64,000 nucleotides of DNA from Arenicola marina (taxonomy: Eukaryota > Annelida > Polychaeta > Arenicolidae): contig OZ025253.1 in assembly GCA_964019135.1 (NCBI GenBank), positions 3,252,520-3,316,519 of the forward strand. The letters are read 5' to 3'. The position numbers were made by a program, and so were the translations under genes. A model generated the notes under the pieces. The model had not been told where the DNA came from. It did no database searches and saw nothing but the letters and a program-made list of their open reading frames with translations. The stretch's first letter is position 1. The number at the start of each line of letters is the position of its first letter. Below are positions 9,713 to 23,200 of the stretch, piece by piece.

Positions 9713-12280
9713 GATTAGTCGGCCCATTTCATCACATGGACCCACCGATTAATCAGACCATTTCACCACACGGACCAACTGATTAATCAGACCATTTCAC
9801 CCCACGTACCACCTGATTGATCAGACCATTTCACCGCTCGGACCACCTGTTTAATCAGACCATTTCACCACACGGACCAACTGATTAATCGGACCATTTC
9901 ACCACATGGACCACCCGATTAATCAGACCATTTCATCACATGAACCCACCGATTAATCGGACCATTTCACCACACGGACCACCTGATTGATCAGACCATT
10001 TCACCACACGGACCACCCGATTAATCGGACCATTTCACCACACGGACCACCTGATTAATCAGACCATTTCACCACATGGACCACCCGATTAATCAGACCA
10101 TTTCACCACATGGACCACCCGATTAATCAGACCATTTCACCACATGGACCACCCGATTAATCAGACCATTTCATCACATGAACCCACCGATTAATCGGAC
10201 CATTTCACCACACGGACCACCTGATTGATCAGACCATTTCACCACACGGACCACCCGATTAATCGGACCATTTCACCACACGGACCACCTGATTAATCAG
10301 ACCATTTCACCACACGGACCACCCGATTAATCAGACCATTTCACCACATGGACCACCCGATTAATCGGACCATTTCACCACACGGACCACCTGATTAATC
10401 AGACCATTTCACCACACGGACCACCCGATTAATCGGACCATTTCACCACACGGACCACCTGATTAATCAGACCATTTCACCACATGGACCACCCGATTAA
10501 TCGGACCATTTCACCACACGGACCACCTGATTGATCAGACCATTTCACCACACGGACCACCCGATTAATCGGACCATTTCACCACACGGACCACCTGATT
10601 AATCGGACCATTTCACCACACGGACCACCCGATTAATCGGACCATTTCACCACATGGACCACCCGATTAATCGGACCATTTCACCACACGGACCACCCGA
10701 TTAATCGGACCATTTCACCACACGGACCACCCGATTAATCAGACCATTTCACCACACGGACCACCCGATTAATCGGACCATTTCACCACACGGACCACCT
10801 GATTAATCAGACCATTTCACCACACGGACCAACTGATTGATCAGACCATTTCACCACACGGACCACCCGATTAATCGGACCATTTCACCGCACGGACCAC
10901 CTGATTAATCAGACCATTTCACCACACGGACCACCCGATTAATCGGACCATTTCACAACACGGACCAACTGATTAATCGGACAATTCCACCACACGGACC
11001 ACCTGATTGATCAGACCATTTCACCACACGGACCACCCGATTAATCGGACCATTTCACCACACGGACCACCTGATTAATCAGACCATTTCACCACATGGA
11101 CCACCCGATTAATCGGACCATTTCATCACATGAACCCACCGATTAATCGGACCATTTCACCACACGGACCACCTGATTAATCAGACCATTTCACCACACG
11201 GACCAACTGATTAATCAGACCATTTCACCACACGGACCACCCGATTAATCGGACCATTTCACCACACGGACCACCTGATTAATCAGACCATTTCACCACA
11301 CGGACCACCTGATTGATCAGACCATTTCACCACACGGACCACCCGATTAATCGGACCATTTCACCACACGGACCACCTGATTAATCAGACCATTTCACCA
11401 CATGGACCACCCGATTAATCGGACCATTTCATCACATGAACCCACCGATTAATCGGACCATTTCACCACACGGACCACCCGATTAATCGGACCATTTCAC
11501 CACACGGACCACCTGATTAATCGGACCATTTCACCACACGGACCACCTGATTAATCAGACCATTTCACCACATGGACCACCCGATTAATCGGACCATTTC
11601 ATCACATGAACCCACCGATTAATCGGACCATTTCACCACACGGACCACCTGATTGATCAGACCATTTCACCACACGGACCACCCGATTAATCGGACCATT
11701 TCACCACACGGACCACCTGATTAATCAGACCATTTCACCACATGGACCACCCGATTAATCGGACCATTTCATCACATGAACCCACCGATTAATCGGACCA
11801 TTTCACCACACGGACCACCCGATTAATCGGACCATTTCACCACACGGACCACCTGATTAATCAGACCATTTCACCACACGGACCAACTGATTAATCAGAC
11901 CATTTCACCACACGGACCACCTGATTAATCAGACCATTTCACCACACGGACCAACTGATTAATCAGACCATTTCACCACACGGACCACCTGATTAATCAG
12001 ACCATTTCACAACAAGGACCAACTGATTAATCGGACAATTCCACCACACGGACCACCTGATTAATCAGACCATTTCACCACATGGACCACCCGATTAATC
12101 AGACCATTTCACCACACGGACCACCCGATTAATCAGACCATTTCACCACACGGACCACCCGATTAATCAGACCATTTCACCACACGGACCACCCGATTAA
12201 TCGGACCATTTCACCACACGGACCACCTGATTACTCAGACCATTTCACCACACGGACCATCTGATTAATCGGACATTTCA
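9713..12280. repeat. 34-bp minisatellite, about 75 copies
   Basis: Tandem units of 34 bp built from CCATTTCACCACACGGACCA, then CCYGATTAATCRGA. The GATTAATC core is palindromic; the two commonest forms, CTGATTAATCAG and CCGATTAATCGG, are both perfect 12-bp palindromes, with mixed forms less frequent. There is no open frame across it and no exon next to it. It lies between the GPCR and the hydrolase gene. Confidence 0.97.
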
Positions 12281-12285
12281 CTAAA

Positions 12286-13044
12286 CGGTTCATTGTTTAC
12301 AGGGAAAATGTATCCTTACACATGCTTAAATAGTCCACAATATCTAGGTCTAATGGCACAATCGTTCTTCCGACATATGTGACGCCGCATTGTCGGAATC
12401 AAAATGACAGTAGAGGGCAGACGCAGCTCAAACTTGCGACCGGGAGAGCGCGCCGGGGGTGGAGGGGGGGGGGGGTCTAAATCTGGCGACTGCCCCCACA
12501 CACCCGCGTCCGACGAGCATGCTGATGTATCGGAACATTTCACTACCCGTAACTAATTAAAGTTGCATATCTAGCTCTTTCCCACCAAAACTATCCCCAG
12601 GCGACATATATATCACAATTCGCAGAAAACTCGATTGTTTCATTCTGTAAATTCAGAAACCTAATAGACATCGCCGTTTCGACTTTGATATGACAAACGC
12701 GTCTGTCCCGCAACTCTGTCGCGGCACTGCTACTTATAACAAAGCATCGCGAAGCACAAAAACTGATGACGTTTACCACGAAGTTGAAAACCTAGTGGCA
12801 AATTGATATCACGGGCAAGGCTAAGAGACTCCATTTGGCAGTCTGACATGCGTGGAATATACACAAAAGAAATTTTAGAGGATTCAAGGACTGATTGTTA
12901 TTTAATTAATCCTTAATTAATGGAGAGACACGCGCATCACCCTTCAGCCTTGAGCCACACGGACGGCGACACGTTATCGCGTCCATTGTACATGGTCCAT
13001 AGAGTTGTCACAACGCAAATAGCGTGTTGTTTGGATGAATCGCT
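12286..13044. other. Intergenic, no gene seen
   Basis: Contains a G-rich tract near 12,455-12,475 and otherwise ordinary sequence. The right end is the 3' flank of the minus-strand hydrolase gene. No RNA gene or coding frame is convincing. Confidence 0.5.
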
Positions 13045-13737
13045 CTATGCCAGGTGTTTGGCCAGGAAGGCATACATCCTACTTGTAGCCAGCTTCACGG
13101 CTGCTTCATTGTAACTGAAGTAACTGGGGTGGGCAAACCCATGCCCGGCGTTCTCGTAGATATGCAGCTCGAAGGGGACTCCGGCTGCCTTTAACTTCTC
13201 GTTCAGAGGGAGGTAGTCCGCGGGCGAGGACAGCCCAACCACCTCGTCCTTCTCCCCGAAGTGACCTTGAACCGGGATGCGGATCTGGGTCAGGTCCGCC
13301 AGATGCGGCTTGCAGATGCCGTAGAAGGGGACAGCGGCGCTGATGTCGGGGACGGTGGCGGCGGCGAGGAAGCTGAGAGCGCCACCCATGCAGAAGCCCG
13401 CGACGCCCACCTTGCGGCACCCCCGGTCCAGAAGGTACCGGGCCGCTCCCGCCACATCCTGGGCCGCCCCCTGCCAGTCCAAATCCGCCATGTAGTGACC
13501 AGCCGTCTCCCGGTCCTTCGCCACCTTCCCGCGGTACAGATCCGGCACCATGACAACCAGATCACCCTCCCGCGCCATCTGTAGGCTGTGGGTCTCCATC
13601 TCCGGGTTGAGGCCCCACCAGGCGTGGAGGAGGATGAGGCCCCGTGGGGTGCGGCGTGGGTCGCCCGCCATCACCCCCGGGCACGCGCCAGACGGGTTCT
13701 CCGTCGAGAAGACGACCCTCTCCGTCGTTGCCGACAT
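13045..13737 (-). CDS. Dienelactone hydrolase family protein (carboxymethylenebutenolidase-like)
   Basis: Intronless 230-residue alpha/beta hydrolase. The dienelactone hydrolase family uses a Cys-Asp-His triad, and all three are visible: C116 in GFCMGG (nucleophile elbow), D164 in GEKDE and H199 in AGHGF. Other landmarks are LILLHAWWGL at 34-43 (oxyanion region) and VMVPDLYRG at 62-70. The length equals the usual family length. I chose the ATG at 13,737 because an in-frame upstream ATG at 13,854 adds 39 residues unlike the family. In bacteria the family cleaves dienelactone in chloroaromatic degradation; animal homologues such as CMBL are cytosolic esterases that hydrolyse cyclic esters. The substrate here is unknown. 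GC content is higher than its surroundings. The single exon and bacterial-type motifs could reflect an old transfer or a retrocopy. Confidence 0.92.
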   Translation of the reverse strand: MSATTERVVFSTENPSGACPGVMAGDPRRTPRGLILLHAWWGLNPEMETHSLQMAREGDLVVMVPDLYRGKVAKDRETAGHYMADLDWQGAAQDVAGAARYLLDRGCRKVGVAGFCMGGALSFLAAATVPDISAAVPFYGICKPHLADLTQIRIPVQGHFGEKDEVVGLSSPADYLPLNEKLKAAGVPFELHIYENAGHGFAHPSYFSYNEAAVKLATSRMYAFLAKHLA

Positions 13738-16309
13738 CGTGGCTCTGTGTATATGATATCCTCTCCGGGCGATAATACCGTCAACACGCTGATCAACACG
13801 TGGTGCAGCTGACAATATAACTATAGCTGACTCACAGACTTCAATCAGGTTCAATCACTGGCTATAATACAGTATTTATAGCAAGCATAGACCAGCAATG
13901 TGTCCGTGCAATGGTGTTTCACACACTGACAGAGATAGACAGTGACCCAGATCTAGATACAGTCGAGGTCTAGAGAAGCAAAAAGTCGACTTTTGTACCT
14001 ACCCTGCGCGGTAAAATATACAGACCGACACGAGGTAGTTAACATGTATGGACGGCCGTTGAGACGAGCGACTTGCATCAGGTGAGGGAATGGTGTGTCA
14101 TATTGAACCCGCATCAAGGGTCACGACGTAAGCGGGTAACATGCAGAGACTCTTGAGTATCGCGCCCTGGAAATGACTCCAATAACGACAACGGGAAGGT
14201 GTAAAAGCCATGCGGGTAATACAACTCTGAGCGACGAGATGGGGGTGGGGGGGGGGGGGGGGACCTCGCTCGGGCATAGGTTCTATGTACACATTATGTT
14301 CATTCAACAAGAGCAGGATCATTGGGCGCTGGTGCATGATGCTGGTGGCAAGAAACAGCTGTTGGTACGAATAGATAGGGGGATATTGAGCGCCTGTAAG
14401 TAAGCCAGCCCCACCCCGCCCTCACCCCACGATGCCCGCCCCGCCCCTACTGAGGGGCCCTCCACTCTCCCACGAGCCCCCCCCCACCCCCCGGAAGGCA
14501 CCCTCGACGTTTTTTTCCTATACCCGCAACAAGACACTTACGGTGAGAATTACCATACTTTTACACAAAAGCTCGCCCGGGTTTTATTTGAAAAGCCCCC
14601 CCCCCCGTGGAACGCAATGTGCAGTAGCCCCCACCCCTTTCAAAACAGCTGTCTACACCTATGATGTCACTCTACATTTCGAAGAAGAAGTTGACTTCTC
14701 GGTTTCACTGTTTGACTGAACGCGTTTTATTGAATTTACATGCCAAAAGTTATTGAAACAAATCCTATTGCTGTATAATAGACCGATCCACAATAAGCCC
14801 CACCCACGCTTGATTCCTTTTACCTTAATCGTGAGTATGAAATTTACAATCATAGCTCATGGTAGGTACAAGTTGGAAGTACTCATCTCTGAAACTGACA
14901 ACATAGTGAAACTTGCGCGTTCATCTCTTTTCACCGCATGATTGGATAAAAGCAACAGTGACGTCAGTGAATAATTGACAGCCTAAATCCGTCTATGGTT
15001 TCAATAAAATTGTACAAGTTTGACATTATAAAAAGTACATGTAGCGTGGAAAGGAGACTTTCCCGCATTATATCTGACGGGGAGACTGGCGTTAAGTCAC
15101 CAGTATAGAAAATCTCGTCAATAAACACGCTCACACACAAAAAACGACCAATGAGTTATTAGTTTTCAGCACCTATTTTATTACGGATTGCAATAATGCT
15201 CAACATTCATTCGTTCGTTATGGCAGGCACACTCGCTCGCCGGTATAGAAGACAATGCATATAACACACACACTAACTGGCATAAAATCCCCACGTGGTG
15301 GAAATGTACCTGTCTGCGGCACCCCGTAGACTCCACTCTATCACTCACCAGCGCGCACCTGCCGTCTCGCCACGCTAGGTCCTGCGGCGCCGGGCAACAC
15401 GCGATAATTTACATAACAACGATTGACACAGTCCGCCTTTATTATTACCGCACATCTAGGTAAATGCCTTCGTTATTACCGCACAGCTAGGTAAATGGCA
15501 ATGTGAACTCAAGAGGATTTACTTTCTGCGGGTTTCCGTTGTTATCTGACATCAATAAAATAACAACAGCGCGAGTTTGAGACGTGTACTGGGCGGACAC
15601 CACTGTGTAAGTGACATCAGCCCGATATTTCCATTATCGGCCCGAAGACGAAGACGAACGATGAAAATGAGAGGGCTGCTACCTATTACAGTCGGGCCAA
15701 TATCGCTCCCAGTGCCATGCAAACTCGCGCTGTCGCTATTAGTACGAGAGACAATCTGTACCATCGCCAGGGACCTCTCCCAATCCGTCCATACAACAGC
15801 GACCAGTTATGATCCAAGAGGAGCGCGTTATGATATGAAGTGCACAGATTTATCTTTTTCTCTGTCCTCAACTACATGTACTATGAACGGGACTGAATTA
15901 ACAACACGTGTAGGGTCGATTAGCTGCTAAAGTCATGGGCGAGTGAAATAAATATGTAACCGCCAACATAATTTCTGAAACAACTATGTAACTACAACCA
16001 AGATATTACATATGGCCGAGTTTCAGCATTTCCGAAACTACATTTTGTCTCCAACCGCCGGACAAAGATACTTAAACACTACCTTCATTGCTTATTCAAA
16101 CCAGACAAAAAACTTATAAAAATGTTGATAATGATGTACCAGTGAGAAATTAAAAATGATTACCGTATCAGTGAAAAATTACATTGGCTGAATGCGCCTG
16201 GGTGCTCTAAATCCACCATTCTATAAACTATTCTACATATTTATACTTTTAGTCATCACAAAGTCGCGTCCTATTTACTGACCCCAGCACACTCGTACAG
16301 AAGCATCAA
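13738..16309. other. Intergenic, no gene recognised
   Basis: Holds a poly-G tract at about 14,241-14,262, C-rich tracts at 14,405-14,500 and 14,588-14,600, and a direct duplication of about 31 bp at 15,437-15,498 (TTATTACCGCAC then CTAGGTAAATG). Short frames such as 15,577-15,930 have no recognisable homology. The first few hundred bases are the likely promoter side of the hydrolase gene. Confidence 0.5.
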
Positions 16310-16740
16310 CGTGACGTCATCATACACAGCTGGCGAGACCTTCCACACCAGGACGCTTCACGATGACGTCATCACAAGTACAGTCGCTACCTGTTTCAAC
16401 CAACTCCCAAGCCACGTATACACAATGCGAGTCTCAATGAGCGAATAATGGTTTCTCTCAGACACGCCAAGGCCCAGAACTGCACACACCTAACCACACA
16501 ACCTTCCTACAATGGCCATCCCAATATCGACACATTACACGTCCCAAAACACTTCCTGCATCATACAATTTCAAGTGACGTCATAGCCTCCTAGCGACGT
16601 CATAGACTCCTAGCGACGTCATAGACTCCTAGCGACGTCATAGCCTCCTAGTGACGTCATAACCTCCTAGTGACGTCATAACATCACGGCGACATTAATA
16701 ACAATGCCGCGTCGCACATCTTCATTAGCCACGGCGTCTT
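16310..16740. promoter_or_regulatory. Cluster of CRE-like TGACGTCA sites with an 18-bp tandem repeat
   Basis: GTGACGTCAT-type palindromes occur near 16,311, 16,363, 16,575, 16,652 and 16,670. Between 16,573 and 16,690 an 18-bp unit (GACGTCATAGACTCCTAG) is repeated about six times, some units with CGACGTCA. TGACGTCA is the classical CREB/ATF site. The cluster lies just beyond the 3' end of ATAD3, so a regulatory role is inference; it may be only a small minisatellite. Confidence 0.5.
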
Positions 16741-16986
16741 CGTGACGTTATCGAAACATGTGCCAATAACCAGCCGTCTAACAGACATCGTCAACGGCTC
16801 CTCATCTATTTGCGCAATTATTTACCTCTCCTATCCGTCCTTCCCTCCATCACCACCTCTTTCCCCCAGTCACCCCCATCCTCCACTGAGGGCACCACAC
16901 CCCGCACCGTGGGGACGGTCAGTGGGTGGGTTGGGGTGGCTGTGTGCGGTCACACTAACATCTCAGCCTATGGGTCCCGCCACTCA

Positions 16987-17211
16987 TCAGGATTTGATCA
17001 TGCCGTTGGGCGGGACGAAGGACTGAGAGTCCTTGCTCAACATCGACACCGGATCGGCGGCCGCCATCTTGGCCTCGTGCATGACCTTGTAGTGACCTTC
17101 CTGCTCATGCTGCCAGCGGACTTTCTTGGCGTGCGCGCGCACCGCGTCGTTCACGCGGTCGTCGATCATGGTTTCCGTGAGGACGCCGGTCTCGGAGGCG
17201 TAGGCAGTCGC
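16987..17211 (-). CDS. ATAD3: ATAD3 exon 14 (terminal)
   Basis: 74 codons plus [23 protein letters not shown] onward; acceptor GTTGCAG. The tail beyond [10 protein letters not shown] is not conserved with vertebrates as far as I can judge. Confidence 0.96.
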   Translation of the reverse strand, partial: ATAYASETGVLTETMIDDRVNDAVRAHAKKVRWQHEQEGHYKVMHEAKMAAADPVSMLSKDSQSFVPPNGMIKS

Positions 17212-20200
17212 CTGCAACACACACGACACAAGGATTCACTTACCTAATCACTAGGCTAATCCTCCTTCAATTAAAATCGGGTTGGTTGGTTGTATATTCA
17301 GGACCAATTTTGGTCAAATGGCTCCAATGGGAAAATGAAGGAAAGAGCGGAGCCATGTACCCAGAGTAACCAATTAAAATTGGGACAACCTCTTTAAATA
17401 ACACGATTTCTGCTATCAAGGATGTTTAAATCCCTTTGAGTTTTTATGCTATTACACTAAAGCTTAGGTCATAAATACACGAAAAAAATTCTCCCGCGGA
17501 AACGTGGTTAAAACAGAGGGAAACCATATACCATATGGCCTAAAAGGGCGACCGCAACTTTTTGGACCGGACAGCTATACTATTCTAGACTAATGTATCA
17601 AATTGCATGGGCATATCTAGGAAGAATGGCAAATGTTGATGTTTTCTAGTGCAGCTCATCTATGATAATAGGTAATAAATCTATGTGATTAATTCAGGTA
17701 ACAAAACTGATTGAAGTGATGATATACTGAATACCCCTCATACAGAAACACACATGAGACATTGTTGCACAAACCCCCAACAGCCTACTGAGAGCACCAG
17801 ACTACTCAACATCACGGTGTCCCTCTCAAACCAAACAACAGGGTGGCTGGCTAACCTGGCTAACCGAACTGACCTGGCCGGGGGAACTGGACACAATGGC
17901 AGGTCCAGGGGGGCGGGGAGATCCTCCCCTCGTGGATAGACCCCCCCCCACATCCCTACCCCCCCCCCCCCACATTCATGGATACGCCGTTGCCCTTCAC
18001 ATCCGGACGCCGGGGGTCGCACCCTACATACCTGCCAGGCGACTCCCAGCTTGGATATTTCACGGCCGGAGAGACCGTCAGTCATGGCGGCGATCTCCGA
18101 GCACTTGACGCCGTAGTCAAACTTGTCAACCTTCAGCCGTCTGCGACAGGTAATTAAAGCACACACTGAGAAACCAAAGATCTGTATTTACGCCAGCAAT
18201 TTTAAGGAATCGGCAACAGAAATGTCATTGTGAGAGGGAATGTCGGGGATTTTTCCGACTTACATAGAAGGTGAAACTTTATGTTCATCAGTCAGAGATA
18301 GTCAGAACTATCAGAAATAGAAAATATAGCAAATAAAGAGACATCTTTGTTTCACACACGCCTATATATTATGAACCTTCGGTTTGTCACGCGTTTTCGC
18401 CTGTAGGATATGTTCATTATTGTAATTATCTCCGTACAATTATGGAAATAAATCATATACACTATTTATAAAGAAATAAAAAGAAATAAAAAAATAATAG
18501 CAACCAAGATGCAGAAACAATCGTGTACTTGTTCGTATTCCTCTATTTGTTTGTATCCACACCACCACTCATGATCCAGCCTTGAGGTCGTAACACACCA
18601 ACTTATTACCTCTCACGCCATTGCTGGCTGTAGGTCGAGTCGCTACGCATCCCTTCGCCACGCCCCCCCCCCCTCACGGGCAGCAGAATGAACATGTCGA
18701 AGTAAACGCGCACCAGTCCCCTCCACACCCTCCCTCTGACACCCTCCCCTCCCCTCCCTCTGACACCCTCCCCTCCACTCCCCCCCCCCCCACACACACA
18801 CACTCACCTCTTGCCCTCCATGGCGGGCTGCAGGACGAACATGTCGAAGTACACGCGCACCAGTCCCCCTCCCCCCCTCCCTCTGACCCCCTCCCCTCCC
18901 CTCCCCTCCCTTCCCCCCCCCCCCCCACACACACACTCACCTCTTGCCCTCCATGGCGGGCTGCAGGACGAACATGTCGAAGTACACGCGCACCAGTCCC
19001 CCCCCCCTCCCTCTGACACCCTCCCCTCCCCTCCCTCCCCCCCGCCTCACACTCACCTCTTGCCCTCCATGGCGGGCTGCAGGACGAACATGTCGAAGTA
19101 CACGCGCACCAGTCGCTCGCGCTCCTCAAGTGTCGGTGAGTCGAACTCCACCATCTCGTCAATTCGGTCGTTTATCGCCCAGTCGAACTGCTCGGGCTGG
19201 TTACTGGCCAGCACCATCATGAACCTAGAGAAGAGGGAAGAGCTTTGTCACTCATAGGTCATGCAAACATCATAAACATAGACAGAGGGAAGGATTTTGT
19301 AATCTACAGGTCATATTGGCATCATACACCATGATACACCTAGATTTCCAGTATTACTAAAAAAGTTGGAAAAATCTAGACACAGGGGGAAGAATGGTAT
19401 TAATCTGGGGCTATTCAGACATGTCCTGCGTTGAGCCCCCCTCCTCCCCCCTTTTCCCCACGTGCGACTTGTGCTCACTTGTTAGACTGTTCTCCCGTCC
19501 GGTAGAGGAAGGCGTTGAGCGTCGCTCGCAGGTCCTCGCTGATCACCTCCTGACTCCGCTTCCGTAAGAAGGCGTCCGCCTCGTCCACAAACAGCAACAC
19601 CCTGCAGGAACAAACACAGGGGGTAACACTCAAACCTCAAACACTCCGCTTCCGTAAGAAGGCGTCCGCCTCGTCCACAAACAGGAGCACCCTGCAGGAA
19701 CAAACACAAAGTGCTGACTCAGCAATACAACTATTGTAATCTCTTATAGATGCACTCCTATGATCATTTAGCGTGTAATCAAATATTACGTGAGAAAGTG
19801 GATACCCTAAACCCTGGTACCTACTCTCTGCTGGTGTTGGCCCAGTCAAACACCCTGGTACCTACCCCCGTCTGCTGGTGCTGGCCCAGTCAAACACCCT
19901 GGTACCTACCCCCGTCTGCTGGTGCTGGCCCAGTCAAACACCCTGGTACCTACCCCCGTCTGCTGGTGCTGGCCCAGTCAAACACCCTGGTACCTACCCC
20001 CGTCTGCTGGTACTGGCCCAGTCAAACACCCTGGTACCTACCCCCGTCTGCTGGTGCTGGCCCAGTCACACACCCTGGTACCTACCCCCGTCTGCTGGTG
20101 CTGGCCCAGCCAAACACCCTGGTACCTACCCCCGTCTGCTGGTGCTGGCCCAGTCAAACACCCTGGTACCTACCCCCATCTGCTGGTGCTGACCCAGTCA

Positions 20201-23200
20201 AACACCCTGGTACCTACCCCCGTCTGCTGGTGCTGGCCCAGTCAAACACCCTGGTACCTACCCCCGTCTGCTGGTGCTGGCCCAGTCACACACCCTGGTA
20301 CCTACCCCCGTCTGCTGGTGCTGGCCCAGCCAAACACCCTGGTACCTACCCCCGTCTGCTGGTGCTGGCCCAGTCAAACACCCTGGTACCTACCCCCGTC
20401 TGCTGGTGCTGACCCAGTCAAACACCCTGGTACCTACCCCCGTCTGCTGGTGCTGGCCCAGTCAAACACCCTGGTACCTACCCCCGTCTGCTGGTGCTGA
20501 CCCAGTCAAACACCCTGGTACCAACCCCCGTCTGCTGGTGCCTGCCCAGTCAAACACCCTGGTACCTACCCCCGTCTGCTGGTGCCTACCCAGTCAAACA
20601 CCCTGGTACCTACCCCCGTCTGCTGGTGCCTACCCAGTCAAACACCCTGGTACCTACCCCCGTCTGCTGGTGCTGGCCCAGTCAAACACCCTGGTACCTA
20701 CCCCCGTCTGCTGGTGCTGGCCCAGTCAAACACCCTGTGCATGGCTGTCACGCCGTCTCGCCCCATGGGAGCCACGTCACCGCCAGTCATGATGGCGTAG
20801 TCCATCCCAGAATGCTTAGCGAGACTCTGGTATGAAACAAAACAAGTTATAAAAAAAATATTTAAACAAAAAGCGTCAGTGAAAACATAACTTTGTTAAA
20901 GACAGGTCTTGCTTTCTCCTTTTACTAGGTCGTCTGAAACCAGATTTACAAACATATATATATTATCTTGACCAAATCTTGCGACAATGGCCGGTAGCCA
21001 ATTTCGAGAAAATCTGAAAACGTTCCATCGTGCACTGGACACCGAGGTTACCTTGGCAAACATCGTCTTTCCGGTTCCGGGAGGTCCGTAAAATAATATG
21101 TTCCTGTAGAATCCTTTGTTCTTTTTGGTGTGTCTGGTTGCTATGGCGATATCTCGTAACCGTTCTTCCGCAGTTGGCTGAATAACGGAGACGATTCATA
21201 TTAAGATGGCGTCAGCACATCATCAATACATTCAATACGTCCGAAAATATCACATGAAACGGGAAGATAGCTTTGCTTCGAAATGGTGATATTTATGGCC
21301 ACTTTTGTCCACATGAAGGGTAACTTGGGCCATGAAACTTGCAAGGGTTTATATCAACGACCTGTTAATCTGCAGCTCAGTCTGCTCAATAACTGAGCTA
21401 GGGGGGGTTAATTTCACCGTTGCTTTGAACAACACTGCAAAATATTTATAAATAAATGTTTCTTTCTGCTTTTTGCCACATCTTAAGTCACTCAGAAGTT
21501 TCATACTGAATATCTGCGTAAGCACCAATAAAAAAAAATACGTAAACAAATATCAGAGAAAGATCAGTAATAGAGAAATATTAATTTCAGACATTATTAT
21601 ATTTTTCTTTCTGTCGCCGTAATAGCCAGCAAGCCGCGTTCAGTGACTGATGTTACACCCAACTGACCTTGAGAATAATGCCCTTCAGCGCGTCCTCTGC
21701 CTTTGTCGTGGCACGCTTGTAAGTCTAAAGAAAAAAAGGCATGCATACATTAATAATTCAATAAGCAAAAAAATAAAACTCTCATATTGGCGTATAGATC
21801 AACAGTTCAAGCTATAGCTACGGTACCTTCACTCGAAAACATATGTGTATACTATCGTTGCTCCGCATTTTGCGACTCTATATATCCTTACGGATAGAGA
21901 TAATTTAACAATATGTATGGGTGAAAATACCATGCCATCTATAGTATAGTGCAAGAGACAAAACTACAACTCTCACATCTTGCTGCCGCGCTCTCGCCAA
22001 ATAATGGTGATTACCCTAGGCAAATAAAGTTTCGCCTTGATGCCGTACGCTGTGACAAGTACCGGCGCACTCAATATGTATTAGCCAGGGACCTACCTTG
22101 ACAGGGTGCTTGATTCCCTCCAGGAAGGTAAGTCGGGACGTCTCCCTGATGAGCGAGGGCTTCCCCAGTCGGTTCTCGATGTACCGCGCCGCTACGCCAG
22201 TCCCGAACTTCGCGGCGTACACCCCAACGGCCACCAGCGTCAGACCGGCCGCCTGCCATACGGGAAAGATACATCATTAGCGGCGTACACCCCAACGGCC
22301 ACCAGCGTCAGACCGGCCGCCAGCCATACGGGAAAGGTACATCATTAGCGGCGTACACCCGAACGGCCACCAGCGTCAGACCCGCCGTCTGCCATACGGG
22401 AAAGGTACATCATTAGCGGCGTACACCCCAACGGCCACCAGGGTCAGACCTGCCGCCTGCCATACGGCAAAGGTACATCATTAGCGGCGTACACCCCAAC
22501 GGCCACCAGCGTCAGACCGGCCGCCAGCCATACGGGAAAGGTACATCATTAGCGGCGTACACCCGAACGGCCACCAGGGTCAGACCGGCCGCCTGCCATA
22601 CGGGAAAGGTACATCATTAGCGGCGTACACCCCAACGGCCACCAGGGTCAGACCGGCCGCCTGCCATACGGCAAAGGTACATCATTAGCGGCGTACACCC
22701 CAACGGCCACCAGGGTCAGACCAGCCGCCTGCCATACGGGAAAGGTACATCATTAGCGGCGTACACCCCAACGGCCACCAGCGTCAGACCGGCCGCCTGC
22801 CATACGGGAAAGGTACATCATTAGCGGCGTACACCCCAACGGCCACCAGGGTCAGACCGGCCGCCTGCCATACGGGAAAGGTACATCATTAGCGGCGTAC
22901 ACCCGAACGGCCACCAGGGTCAGACCGGCCGCCTGCCATACGGGAAAGGTACATCATTAGCGGCGTACACCCCAACGGCCACCAGCGTCAGACCGGCCGC
23001 CTGCTATACGGGAAAGGTACATCATTAGCGGCGTACACCCCAACGGCCACCAGCGTCAGACCGGCCGCCTGCCATACGGGAAAGGTACATCATTAGCGGC
23101 GTACACCCCAACGGCCACCAGCGTCAGACCGGCCGCCTGCCATACGGGAAAGATACATCATTAGCGGCGTACACCCCAACGGCCACCAGGGTCAGACCTG

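Noticed and set aside
9713..12280. CRISPR-like appearance of regular repeats
   Set aside because: Units are contiguous with no unique spacers and the genome is eukaryotic; it is a minisatellite. The same holds for the 53-, 68- and 74-bp arrays.
13106..13812. Other frames over the hydrolase gene
   Set aside because: GC-rich shadows of the minus-strand gene, without domain content.
15577..15930. 117-codon plus frame
   Set aside because: No homology, no splice or promoter context recognised.
18606..19257. Several overlapping 65-160 codon frames in the C-rich region
   Set aside because: Low-complexity Pro/Gly reading of CT-rich spacers and shadows of ATAD3 exon 12 copies.
19750..20835. Open frames of 100-220 codons on the plus strand
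   Set aside because: Reverse reading of the exon 10 donor array; unit has no stops in those frames.
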